A stretch of 42,373 bases of DNA from an uncultured Bacteroidales bacterium (GTDB taxonomy: Bacteria; Bacteroidota; Bacteroidia; Bacteroidales; Lentimicrobiaceae): NCBI GenBank assembly GCA_937894795.1, contig CALCQV010000098.1, forward strand, positions 1 through 42,373. The letters run 5' to 3'. Shown here one piece after another: positions 16,698 to 25,393 of the stretch. Every line of letters begins with the position of its first letter. Positions within the stretch are counted from its first letter, which is position 1. Under the pieces are notes generated by a model. The model was not told where the DNA came from. It saw nothing but the letters and a program-made list of their open reading frames with translations, and did no database searches. The translations under genes were made by a program, and so were the position numbers.

Positions 16698-17922
16698 TAC
16701 AGATAAGTGGAACGAGATACTCAGTACTATACGTAAGAACAAGCTGCGCACCTTTCTTACCGGCTTTAGTGTGGCATGGGGTATATTCATGCTCATAATC
16801 CTGCTGGGATCGGGTAACGGACTGCAGAATGGAGTACAGAAGGAATTTGGCTCATCCGCAATAAACACTATTTGGATATGGAACGGCCAGACCAGCCTGC
16901 CTTTTAAAGGTATGAAACCTGGCCGGAATATCCAGATGAGAAACAAAGACTATGTGGAGGTTAAGAATAGAGTGGAAGGCATTGATTTAGGTTCACCCCG
17001 ATATCAGATGTGGGGCAATAACATAATCTCCTACAAAAAGGAGAGTGGTGTTTTCAATATTCGTACCGTTTACCCCGATTACCGGTTAATTGAAAAACTG
17101 GATATCAGTGACGGGAGATTTATAAACGACACTGACCTGGAGCAGTTCCGTAAAGTAACTATAATAAGCACACAAGTGCTGGATGCGCTTTTCAAAGGAG
17201 AACCGGCTATGGGGAAATACATAAATGTTAATGGCATTCCGTTTAAAGTTGTTGGAGTCTTTACCGATGATGATGGCAGGGACGACAACATGCGAATGAT
17301 ATACATACCTATGACCACTGCACAACGTGTGTTTGGCGGAGATGATCGTATTCATACCATTGCTCTTACAGTAGGGGATGCAAGTGTTGAAGAGAGCAAG
17401 CAGATTGAACATGCAGTTAAAGCTAAACTGGCCAGTTTGCATAAGTTTGACGTCAATGACCCACGCGCCATTGGATCATGGAACAGTGTGGAAGAATACA
17501 CCAAGTTCCAGAAGCTGTTTGCGGGAATAAGACTGTTTATCTGGATTATTGGATTTGGTACCATCATTGCCGGCATTGTAGGCGTTAGCAACATCATGAT
17601 GATTGTGGTAAAAGAACGTACTAAGGAAATTGGCATACGCAAGTCGATAGGTGCCACCCCATGGAGCATCATCAGTTTGGTGTTGCAGGAAGCAATACTC
17701 ATAACATCATTTGCCGGCTATGTGGGGTTGGTGTTAGGGGTAGTGGTGCTGGAAACAGTGGGATCAAAGATAGAGTCAAGCTTCTTCACTCACCCTGAAG
17801 TAGACCTGCGAATCGCAATCTATGCACTGATACTTCTGGTATTAAGTGGTGCAGTTGCCGGTTTCATTCCGGCAAGGAAAGCTGCTGCTATCAAACCCAT
17901 TGAAGCACTGAGAGACGAATAA
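16690..17922 (+). CDS. MacB-like FtsX-type permease 1
   Basis: A 410-residue permease with one N-terminal helix (about residues 20-40), a large periplasmic MacB-PCD domain of roughly 220 residues, then three C-terminal helices forming the FtsX core (GVSNIMMIVVKERTKEIGIRKSIGA, conserved coupling region) and the closing PARKAAAIKPIEALRDE. I start it at 16690, where MFDTDKWNEI lines up with the paralogue's start MFDLDRWQEI. The ATG at 16651 would lengthen the overlap with the ATPase gene. The two permeases of this operon probably pair as a heterodimer (inference). Such pumps move macrolides, peptides or envelope lipids from the periplasm to an outer-membrane channel. No channel gene is present. 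Confidence 0.93.
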   Translation: MFDTDKWNEILSTIRKNKLRTFLTGFSVAWGIFMLIILLGSGNGLQNGVQKEFGSSAINTIWIWNGQTSLPFKGMKPGRNIQMRNKDYVEVKNRVEGIDLGSPRYQMWGNNIISYKKESGVFNIRTVYPDYRLIEKLDISDGRFINDTDLEQFRKVTIISTQVLDALFKGEPAMGKYINVNGIPFKVVGVFTDDDGRDDNMRMIYIPMTTAQRVFGGDDRIHTIALTVGDASVEESKQIEHAVKAKLASLHKFDVNDPRAIGSWNSVEEYTKFQKLFAGIRLFIWIIGFGTIIAGIVGVSNIMMIVVKERTKEIGIRKSIGATPWSIISLVLQEAILITSFAGYVGLVLGVVVLETVGSKIESSFFTHPEVDLRIAIYALILLVLSGAVAGFIPARKAAAIKPIEALRDE

Positions 17923-18193
17923 AGGACAAGATACAGAATTGGAAATATTAAGGTTGAGACAAAAAAGGTGGTGCTTACCACTGATGAACATAAAGACCGG
18001 GGTTGAGGAATAAAAGGAAAAGTAAAGAAGAAAAAAGAACATGGAAGTGGAAAAGAGTGTGAAAGGAATTATAGGATTATAGAACAGGGAGAGCCAGGGA
18101 TGAATAGAGAAAACAGGTAAAAGGGATTATAACAGAAGCTGTTGCATACATTAAATGACCGGAAGGCAAAAAACAATAAAAAATTAAACGAAG
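17923..18193. other. Purine-rich spacer between the two permease genes
   Basis: The 271 bases between the permease genes carry no open frame of note. The top strand is strongly biased to A and G, most clearly across 18010-18120, and contains only a small GTGGT-GCTT-ACCAC hairpin at 17968-17981. The gap is unusually long for an operon whose other junctions are 35 bases or less. Confidence 0.6.
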
Positions 18194-19462
18194 ATGTTTG
18201 ACTTAGACCGTTGGCAAGAGATCATGAGTGCCTTGAAGAAGAACAAGATGCGGACTTTCCTGACCGCTTTTGGAGTATTCTGGGGGATCTTCATGCTGGT
18301 TGTCATGCTGGGTGCAGGTAATGGATTAAGGAATGGCATAACCAGCGACTTTGGTGACTTTGCCACCAATAGCGTTTTTATGTGGACCAGGCCAACAACC
18401 ATACCTCACAAAGGACTTCCCAAGGGCCGGTATTATAACTTTAAGGCTGATGATATTGCAGCACTCCGTAAAGAAATTCCTGAAATTGACATACTTTCAC
18501 CCCGTACCCAGGGAGGCGATTCACGTGAAGGGAACAATGTGGTAAGAGGTATTAAATCAGGCACCTTCTCAATTATGGGTGATTACCCTGAATGGAATGA
18601 GATAGATCCGGTAACCATCACGTCCGGCCGCTTCCTAAACCATGCCGACCTGAAGGAAAAACGAAAAGTAGTTGTTATTGGCAGTAAAGTAGTGGAGATA
18701 TTATTTCAGCCGGGAGAGAATCCGTTAGGCCAGTACATCCAGATACAAGGTATCTATTTCCAGGTGATAGGGACATTCAAGCCACTCACCACAGGCATTA
18801 ATTTTGGAGGAGACAAAGAGCAGAGCATATATATGCCATTGACCACTTTCCAAAGGGTTTACAATTGGGGAGATGTGATTGGCTGGTTTGCGTTTACATC
18901 AAAAAAAGGAGTTGCTGCATCAGAAGTTGAAGAAAAGGCAAGTGCCCTGCTCAGGAGACGCCATCTGGTATCGCCTGACGACACTCAGGCAATAGGTTCA
19001 TTTAATCTAGAGAAAGAATTTAATCAGATGACCGGCCTTTTTGCCGGTATCAATGGCCTGATCTGGATAGTAGGCATTGGCACTTTACTGGCAGGCGTTA
19101 TTGGAATCAGCAACATCATGCTGGTGATTGTAAAGGAGAGGACCAAGGAAATTGGAATACAGAGAGCCATTGGGGCTCCGCCGGCCAAGATTATTTCACA
19201 GATAATCACTGAATCAGTATTCCTGACCACTTTTGCCGGTTACTTTGGCCTGGTAGTAAGCGTAGCATTGCTCGAAGGCTTGAACAAGGCGTTGCTTTCG
19301 GGAGCCTCAGGTGAAAGTACCATGTTCAAAAACCCCGGCATTGATTTTAATATGGCTGTCATTGCGCTCGTAATATTGATAGTTTCAGGAGCTGTTGCCG
19401 GTTTGGTGCCGGCACGTAAAGCCGTCAGTATAAAGCCAATTGATGCATTGAGATATGAATAG
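18194..19462 (+). CDS. MacB-like FtsX-type permease 2
   Basis: The 422-residue paralogue of the preceding permease has the same layout: N-terminal helix (FLTAFGVFWGIFMLVVML), periplasmic domain, then GISNIMLVIVKERTKEIGIQRAIGA and the end PARKAVSIKPIDALRYE. Similarity runs along the whole length, so the pair arose by tandem duplication, but the two have diverged clearly, mostly in the periplasmic domain. A heteromeric pump with the ATPase and the membrane-fusion protein 35 bases downstream is the natural reading. The long purine-rich spacer before it suggests either a separate ribosome entry or an RNA processing site between the two permease genes. Confidence 0.93.
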   Translation: MFDLDRWQEIMSALKKNKMRTFLTAFGVFWGIFMLVVMLGAGNGLRNGITSDFGDFATNSVFMWTRPTTIPHKGLPKGRYYNFKADDIAALRKEIPEIDILSPRTQGGDSREGNNVVRGIKSGTFSIMGDYPEWNEIDPVTITSGRFLNHADLKEKRKVVVIGSKVVEILFQPGENPLGQYIQIQGIYFQVIGTFKPLTTGINFGGDKEQSIYMPLTTFQRVYNWGDVIGWFAFTSKKGVAASEVEEKASALLRRRHLVSPDDTQAIGSFNLEKEFNQMTGLFAGINGLIWIVGIGTLLAGVIGISNIMLVIVKERTKEIGIQRAIGAPPAKIISQIITESVFLTTFAGYFGLVVSVALLEGLNKALLSGASGESTMFKNPGIDFNMAVIALVILIVSGAVAGLVPARKAVSIKPIDALRYE

Positions 19463-19497
19463 TAATTAACGAGTGATTCATTTAACAGTTTAGAAGC

Positions 19498-20601
19498 ATG
19501 AAAACCGCATTGAAGATTATCATTGGAGCAATAATTCTGGTAGTTTTTGTTGGTACCATTGTGTATCTGTACAAGAAGTCGGCCGCTAAGCCGGTACTCT
19601 TTGAAACAACCACAGCCCAGACGACTGATATTGTTAAGAAAACCGTGGCTACCGGGAAGATAGTCCCCCGCAAGGAAATTGAGATTAAGCCTCAGGTTTC
19701 AGGTATCATTGCAGAACTGTATGTTGAGGCGGGCGAAGTTGTAAAGCGGGGTGATATGATAGCCAAGGTGAGGATTATCCCCAACATGATCAGCCTGAAT
19801 GAAGCCGAATCAAGGCTTAACCGCGCCAAAATCTCAAAAGATGACGCTCAGCGCAATTACGACAGGCAAAAGGCTCTTTATGACGACAAGGTTATTGCCA
19901 TTGCAGAGCTTCAGAACTTTGAAGTGGAACTGAAGACAGCGAAGGAGGCAGTTGAAGCAGCAGAGAACAACCTCCAGCTTATTAGAGAAGGTATAACCAA
20001 AAAATCAGGTGAGGTAAGCAACACTATTATAAGATCGACTATTGAAGGTATGGTATTAACAGTTCCTGTTGAAATAGGGAATTCAGTTATTGAAAGCAAT
20101 ACATTCAATGATGGTACCACCATAGCTACCGTTGCCGATATGGGTGAAATGATATTCAAAGGCAAAGTAGATGAATCGGAAGTAGGAAAGCTACATCAGG
20201 GTATGGAGCTTATACTTACTATAGGAGCCATAGACGCGGTGAAATTTACAGCCAAACTGGAGCATATTTCACCCAAGGGGGTGGAAGAGAATGGCGCTAT
20301 ACAATTTGAGATCCGCGCTGCCGTTGAGCTAAAGAATGACCAGTTTATAAGAGCCGGTTACAGCGCCAATGCTGATATTGTACTTGAGAAAAGAGACAGT
20401 GTGCTGGCAATTCAGGAGAGCCTGCTTAAATTCAGTGAAGATACAGCATGGGTGGAAATTGAAACTTCACCTCAGGTATTTGAGAAACGAATTGTGAAAA
20501 CAGGCTTGAGTGACGGGCTTAATGTTGAAGTGTTGAGCGGTTTGACGAAACAGGATAAAATAAAGATACAAGTACCCACTGAAGAGCCAAAAAAGAATTA
20601 A
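19498..20601 (+). CDS. Periplasmic membrane-fusion (adaptor) protein of the HlyD/MacA family
   Basis: The 367-residue protein has an N-terminal membrane anchor (residues 7-25) followed by a lipoyl half-motif (GKIVPRKEIEIKPQVSGIIAELYVEAGEVVKRGD), an alpha-hairpin of about 60 residues rich in Glu, Lys and Ala (about 100-160), the second lipoyl half (STIEGMVLTVPVEIGNSV) and a beta-barrel with the membrane-proximal domain. This is the MacA-type adaptor that links an FtsX-like transporter to a TolC channel. It closes the operon, ATPase-permease-permease-adaptor. The channel must be encoded elsewhere. No recognised regulator gene is adjacent. Confidence 0.93.
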   Translation: MKTALKIIIGAIILVVFVGTIVYLYKKSAAKPVLFETTTAQTTDIVKKTVATGKIVPRKEIEIKPQVSGIIAELYVEAGEVVKRGDMIAKVRIIPNMISLNEAESRLNRAKISKDDAQRNYDRQKALYDDKVIAIAELQNFEVELKTAKEAVEAAENNLQLIREGITKKSGEVSNTIIRSTIEGMVLTVPVEIGNSVIESNTFNDGTTIATVADMGEMIFKGKVDESEVGKLHQGMELILTIGAIDAVKFTAKLEHISPKGVEENGAIQFEIRAAVELKNDQFIRAGYSANADIVLEKRDSVLAIQESLLKFSEDTAWVEIETSPQVFEKRIVKTGLSDGLNVEVLSGLTKQDKIKIQVPTEEPKKN

Positions 20602-20670
20602 CAGATCACACTGACAGGTAAAAATATGTTAATTTGTAATCTATCATAGTGATTATTTTCTGCCGATTAT

Positions 20671-20678
20671 TATCTTTG
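20671..20678 (+). promoter_or_regulatory. -7 box TATCTTTG for nhaA
   Basis: TATCTTTG fits TAnnTTTG and lies 29 bases before the nhaA ATG, in the 98-base gap after the adaptor gene. No exact TTTG is found at the -33 position. Confidence 0.5.
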
Positions 20679-20699
20679 AGTTGAATAAACCCGGCAGAG

Positions 20700-22019
20700 A
20701 TGAGTAAGAAACCGTTTTACAACCAGTGGATCCTTGATCCCATGAAGAAGTTTATGAGTAACAGTTCCATGAGTGGAATAGTGCTCATTGGCTCAGCTTT
20801 ACTAGCTATTATACTGTCGAATTCATCACTTTCAGGTTGGTTTCACCATATATGGGAAATCAACCTTTCAGTATCATTAGGGGAGATGGAATTATCAAAG
20901 AGCATACACCATTGGATCAATGATGGTTTGATGGCAGTATTCTTCTTTGTTGTAGGACTTGAACTAAAGCGTGAAATAATAGCCGGTGAGCTGAGTAATA
21001 TGCGCAAGGCTATTTTACCCATTGGAGCTGCCATTGGTGGAATGGTAGTACCGGCATTGATTTACGTAGCATTCAATAATCCGATGACTGACGCCGGTAA
21101 TGGTTGGGGAATTCCAATGGCTACCGATATTGCTTTTGCGCTGGGTATTTTATACTTATTAGGCGACAAGGTGCCGGTATCACTCAAGATATTTCTAACG
21201 GCCCTGGCCATTGCTGATGACCTTGGTGCGGTGTTGGTTATTGCTTTCTTCTATACTTCAGATATTAATATGGTGAGTTTGCTGACAGGAGCAGTATTTA
21301 TGGCAGTTTTGATTATTGGTAACCGTATTGGAATCAGGAGCTCTTTATTCTACGGAATAATTGGAATTGGTGGTTTATGGCTCGCCTTCCTGATGTCGGG
21401 GGTACATGCCACCATTGCTGCTGTATTGGCTGCCTTTACAATCCCGGCAAGTGTTAGCATTACTGAGAACACCTTCAACAAAAAGATGGGAATACTGATG
21501 AACAGATTCAGTCGCGCAAAGCCAAACGAGAGCACCACTATTACAAGTGAACAGCATCATGTGCTGCTGAAGATGGAGCAGCTTACATTTGAGGCATCCA
21601 CTCCATTGCAGCGACTGGAACATAGTATGCATCCATTTGTAGCATATTTGGTTATACCGATTTTTGCGTTGAGCAATGCAGGCATAACCATTGACGGAGC
21701 AAGTCTGGCGAATATTGTAAATCCGGTTACTCTTGGTGTTTCTTCAGGATTGTTTATCGGCAAATTTATTGGAATTGTAGGCATGGTATTCATATTGACC
21801 CGATTGAAATTAAGTCAATTACCCCATGACTGTAACTGGAATCATATAATAGGAGCGGGTTTCCTTGCCGGCATTGGTTTTACCATGTCACTCTTTATTT
21901 CAGAGCTGGCATTTACCAGTAAAGAGTTGGTGGAACAAGCTAAAATTGGAATAATCTTTACCTCGGTCATTGCCGGTACGCTCGGTTATTTTATGATAAA
22001 AAGAGCTAACAATAATTAA
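20700..22019 (+). CDS. nhaA: Na+/H+ antiporter NhaA
   Basis: A 439-residue inner-membrane protein that exports sodium in exchange for protons. The family's ion-binding pair is present as Asp173-Asp174 in ALAIADDLGAVLVIAFFY, with ATDIAFALGI at 141-150 (the Asp equivalent to E. coli Asp133) and FFFVVGLELKREI at 81-93. About 12 membrane helices are evident. It is longer than E. coli NhaA (388), mainly through a hydrophilic loop near residues 265-305, which occurs in many Bacteroidota copies. It suggests a sodium-rich or alkaline habitat. It has its own likely promoter. The kinase gene downstream is 157 bases away. Confidence 0.96.
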   Translation: MSKKPFYNQWILDPMKKFMSNSSMSGIVLIGSALLAIILSNSSLSGWFHHIWEINLSVSLGEMELSKSIHHWINDGLMAVFFFVVGLELKREIIAGELSNMRKAILPIGAAIGGMVVPALIYVAFNNPMTDAGNGWGIPMATDIAFALGILYLLGDKVPVSLKIFLTALAIADDLGAVLVIAFFYTSDINMVSLLTGAVFMAVLIIGNRIGIRSSLFYGIIGIGGLWLAFLMSGVHATIAAVLAAFTIPASVSITENTFNKKMGILMNRFSRAKPNESTTITSEQHHVLLKMEQLTFEASTPLQRLEHSMHPFVAYLVIPIFALSNAGITIDGASLANIVNPVTLGVSSGLFIGKFIGIVGMVFILTRLKLSQLPHDCNWNHIIGAGFLAGIGFTMSLFISELAFTSKELVEQAKIGIIFTSVIAGTLGYFMIKRANNN

Positions 22020-22176
22020 AAAGAAGCTGTTTATAATATTCAGGAATAATTTTATAACTTTATCGGGTGAATTTTTAATAGATCCTACCTGGTAATTGTT
22101 GTTCTCCTGAAGTACCACAATACCTGCTTGAATTGAAACGCTCAACTTGCTGAAGAATTAATATAAATTGCTATCT

Positions 22177-23292
22177 ATGAATGACATCCCTGAATCTTTG
22201 ATAAGGAAGAATCCAGTATATGAGTTTGATGGTTATAGTCTGGAATTGGCTTTAAAGGCGCTTCATGCCGGAGCCTGGAGCTGGTATGTTGGGGATAGCT
22301 TTGTAAACTGGAATGATAAGTGTTATGAATTGTTTAACCAGGAACCGGGTCCGGTAAGTATTGGTGGTTGGATGGACAAGGTACTTGAGGCTGACAGGCC
22401 CCGGATGAAAGAGATGTGGGATGCCATTCCATCAAACCCAGGCCTGATAGAGACAGAATTCAGGATCAGCAGCAATGACCGCGAAAGATGGATACGTTTA
22501 TCGGGCTACTTCATTCCTTCAATCGAAAATCATAAAGGCCATGCTACCGGCGTGATGATTGACATAACCGATGAAAAGCTATTTAATCAACGTTTGCGGG
22601 AAGCTAACTTTACAAAAGATAGGTTTTTCTCTATCATTGCCCATGATCTGAGAAGCCCTTTTACTTCTATACTTGGATTTTCACGATTGCTGAATGAGGA
22701 ATATGACGACTTTTCGAACGACGAAAGGAAAATGATGATCAAGCAAATCCTGTCGTCTACTGAAATTACTTTCCAGCTGTTGGATAATTTACTTACCTGG
22801 GCAAAATCCCAATTGGGACATACTTCGTTTAATCCTGAAAACTTTGATATTGAATCACTAATACTTGAATCAATAAATCTGGCTGTACCTCAGGCTAAAA
22901 TAAAAGGGATATCAATAAAAGTACTGATGCTGGAGAAGTCCTGTGTTCATGCTGATGCCAATATGATAAGAACAGTTATAAGAAATCTTCTGTCGAATGC
23001 TGTCAAGTTCTCGTACGAAGGTGGCATGATTACCATTGAAGCATCCAAATTGAAGGATAAAATCAATATCAGCATTTCAGATACAGGTACAGGTATTGAG
23101 CCAAAGACACTTAAATCCCTCTTTAACATTGAAGAGAAGGTTTGCTCTTCCAAAGGCACAGCCAATGAAAAGGGCTCCGGACTAGGTTTGATATTATGCA
23201 AGGATTTTGTGGAAAAGAATGGTGGGAAAATCTCTGTTGAAAGCAAAGTTGGTAAAGGATCTACCTTTAGCTTCACTGTCCCGTTAAGTTAA
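22177..23292 (+). CDS. Soluble PAS-domain sensor histidine kinase
   Basis: The 371-residue kinase has no membrane segment. Residues 22-135 form a PAS fold of the PAS_3 kind (LHAGAWSWYVGDSFVNWND at its start, ATGVMIDITDEK at its end). HisKA follows with the phosphoacceptor His156 in SIIAHDLRSPF. The ATPase domain has the N box RNLLSNAVKFS (269-279), G1 DTGTGIEP (302-309) and G2 GSGLGLIL (333-340). I start it at the ATG, nine bases after an in-frame TTG. It probably senses a cytoplasmic signal through PAS. No response regulator lies next to it, so its partner is unknown. Confidence 0.94.
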   Translation: MNDIPESLIRKNPVYEFDGYSLELALKALHAGAWSWYVGDSFVNWNDKCYELFNQEPGPVSIGGWMDKVLEADRPRMKEMWDAIPSNPGLIETEFRISSNDRERWIRLSGYFIPSIENHKGHATGVMIDITDEKLFNQRLREANFTKDRFFSIIAHDLRSPFTSILGFSRLLNEEYDDFSNDERKMMIKQILSSTEITFQLLDNLLTWAKSQLGHTSFNPENFDIESLILESINLAVPQAKIKGISIKVLMLEKSCVHADANMIRTVIRNLLSNAVKFSYEGGMITIEASKLKDKINISISDTGTGIEPKTLKSLFNIEEKVCSSKGTANEKGSGLGLILCKDFVEKNGGKISVESKVGKGSTFSFTVPLS

Positions 23293-23465
23293 ATTTCACT
23301 CCCCACTTGCTAAGTCATATTATCCTCAATCGTCTGAAACCTATTGAGTAGTCTCTTATTTATCCATATTTATTTCCCGGGTTCCAGTGGTGAAGCTAAT
23401 ACTGCTCCCGGTTTATAAAGTTCAAATACGATGGTGTATTCTATCGGTTTCTTATAAATTCTGAC

Positions 23466-23474
23466 TAATTTAGC
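23466..23474 (+). promoter_or_regulatory. Candidate -7 box TAATTTAGC for the M49-like gene
   Basis: TAATTTAGC departs from TAnnTTTG by one base, but the same nine bases also precede mlaE (34274) and a stretch near 38940. It lies 39 bases before the ATG at 23513. Confidence 0.35.
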
Positions 23475-23512
23475 CTATTGAAAAATCATTTAGAAACCTA
23501 ACCTTCATTATT

Positions 23513-25213
23513 ATGTTCCGTAAAGTTATAACCTGTGCCACTGTAGGGGTGATGCTGTTAATGGCAAGCAGCTGCGCAGATAAGAGTACTGTAAAAAGCG
23601 AAGAAGAAATGGAAAATCAATACCAGGGTGTGATACCTGCGGGAGTTACACTAACCACTGACTCAGGAACAGATGTACAGCAGCGACTGTCAATTTATGC
23701 TCCGGTTACGCTTTCGGCCGATATAAGTCATCTTTCAGACAAAGAGAAGCAAATGTTGCCATTGCTGTTTGATGTTGCCTCTATAATGGATGAGATATTC
23801 TGGCAACAAACCATTGGGAACAAAGAGGCTTTTCTGTCTTCTATTAAAGATGAAGCAACAAGGAAATTTGCCGGGATCAATTATGGGCCATGGGACCGTT
23901 TGAATGGCAATAAATCATTCATCTCAGAGATTGGAGAAAAACCTTTGGGTGCAAATTTGTATCCCGTAGATATTACGAAAGAGGAGTTTGAAGCTCTGCA
24001 AGATCCCAATAAATCAAGCCTTTATACTCTGATACGTCGCAATGAGGACAGTTCATTGAGGGTAGTATGGTATCATGACGCTTATGCTACTAAAATCAAG
24101 AAGGCGGCAGATCTTCTTAAGCAGGCTGCCGCACTTGCAGAAGATGCAGGGTTAAAGAAATATCTGGAATTACGAGCCGAAGCATTACTTACCGATAAAT
24201 ATCAGGAAAGTGATTTTGCCTGGATGGATATGAAAACATCAAACATTGACTTTGTTGCGGGACCGATTGAGAACTATGAAGATGCACTAAATGGTATTAA
24301 GGCAGCTCAGGAAGCTTATGTGTTGATAAAGGACGTTGAATGGAGTAAAAAACTCGCTCACTTTGCTTCACTGTTGCCTGAATTGCAAAAAGGCTTACCC
24401 GTTGACCAGAAATACAAAAATGAAGTACCGGGATCAGATGCCGACTTGAATGTTTATGATGTTGTTTACTATGCCGGTGATTGCAATGCAGGCAGCAAGA
24501 CCATTGCTATAAACCTTCCGAATGATGAGGAGGTGCAACTAAAAAAAGGATCACGCAAGCTTCAGTTGAAGAATGCCATGAAAGCCAAGTTTGACCAGAT
24601 TTTAGTCCCTATCTCAGATGTACTCATTGATGAATCACAGCAAAAGTATATCAAATTTGATGCTTTCTTTGCCAATACGATGTTTCATGAAGTAGCACAC
24701 GGACTGGGGATTAAAAATACTCTTGATGGTAAAGGAACGGTACGCGAAGCATTGAAGGAACAATATTCTGCTATTGAGGAGGCAAAGGCTGATATTCTTG
24801 GCCTTTATATGGTAACCAAACTCTATGAAATGGGTGAGATTGAGGAAGGTGAAGTGATGGATAACTATGTTACATTTATGGCTGGGATATTCCGTTCAGT
24901 AAGGTTTGGTGCAGCCAGTGCTCATGGTAAAGCCAATATGCTAACATTCAACTACTTCTCAGAGAACAAGGCTTTTGATTACAATAATGGCACTTACCTG
25001 GTGAATTTTGAAAAGATGAAGACTGCAGTTGAAGGACTTGGTGGAATGATACTGAAATTACAGGGTGATGCTGATTATAACGGTGTTAAGGAACTCATTG
25101 TAACCAAGTCAGTAATTCCTGCCGGATTGCAACTTGATCTGGATAAGTTGAAAGATGCCAATATCCCGGTAGATATAGTGTTCAACCAGGGAAAATCAGC
25201 ACTTGGATTATAG
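23513..25213 (+). CDS. Lipoprotein metallopeptidase related to dipeptidyl peptidase III (M49-like)
   Basis: The 566-residue protein has a lipoprotein signal ending LMASSC (Cys21). The C-terminal half contains TMFHEVAHGLG with HEVAH at 392-396 and EEAKADILGLY from 422, about 26 residues later. These are the two zinc-site segments of the dipeptidyl peptidase III family, which removes dipeptides from peptide N termini. Classical DPP III has a hexapeptide, HExxGH. Here it is a pentapeptide, HExxH, as known for the plant Nudix-linked and some bacterial branches. Lipid anchoring implies a periplasmic or surface location, unusual for a family better known from the cytosol. A terminator follows, so the adjacent S46 gene is a separate unit. 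Confidence 0.82.
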   Translation: MFRKVITCATVGVMLLMASSCADKSTVKSEEEMENQYQGVIPAGVTLTTDSGTDVQQRLSIYAPVTLSADISHLSDKEKQMLPLLFDVASIMDEIFWQQTIGNKEAFLSSIKDEATRKFAGINYGPWDRLNGNKSFISEIGEKPLGANLYPVDITKEEFEALQDPNKSSLYTLIRRNEDSSLRVVWYHDAYATKIKKAADLLKQAAALAEDAGLKKYLELRAEALLTDKYQESDFAWMDMKTSNIDFVAGPIENYEDALNGIKAAQEAYVLIKDVEWSKKLAHFASLLPELQKGLPVDQKYKNEVPGSDADLNVYDVVYYAGDCNAGSKTIAINLPNDEEVQLKKGSRKLQLKNAMKAKFDQILVPISDVLIDESQQKYIKFDAFFANTMFHEVAHGLGIKNTLDGKGTVREALKEQYSAIEEAKADILGLYMVTKLYEMGEIEEGEVMDNYVTFMAGIFRSVRFGAASAHGKANMLTFNYFSENKAFDYNNGTYLVNFEKMKTAVEGLGGMILKLQGDADYNGVKELIVTKSVIPAGLQLDLDKLKDANIPVDIVFNQGKSALGL

Positions 25214-25267
25214 AGGTTACAGGTGTCCGCTTACGGGATTATGCTGTTCATAATCGAACGAATTCAG

Positions 25268-25299
25268 AGAGGAACTTTTTACAGGTTCCTCTTATTTTT
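25268..25299 (+). terminator. Intrinsic terminator after the M49-like gene
   Basis: AGAGGAAC at 25268-25275 pairs perfectly with GTTCCTCT at 25285-25292, followed by TATTTTT. It lies about 55 bases beyond the stop codon. Confidence 0.8.
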
Positions 25300-25393
25300 A
25301 CCGTATAACATTGAAAAATAAACCTTTAATTTGTGGCATGATTTAAGTGGGCAAAACCGAATAAACAATCAATTTAAACATACAATACCAATT

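Noticed and set aside
17923..18193. Remnant of a third gene between the permeases
   Set aside because: No frame or recognisable protein segment remains in any reading. Only the purine bias is notable.
5507..23292. Response regulator at 5.5 kb and kinase at 22 kb as a two-component pair
   Set aside because: They are 16 kb apart, and a NarL-type regulator usually pairs with a HisKA_3 kinase, not with the HisKA type seen here.
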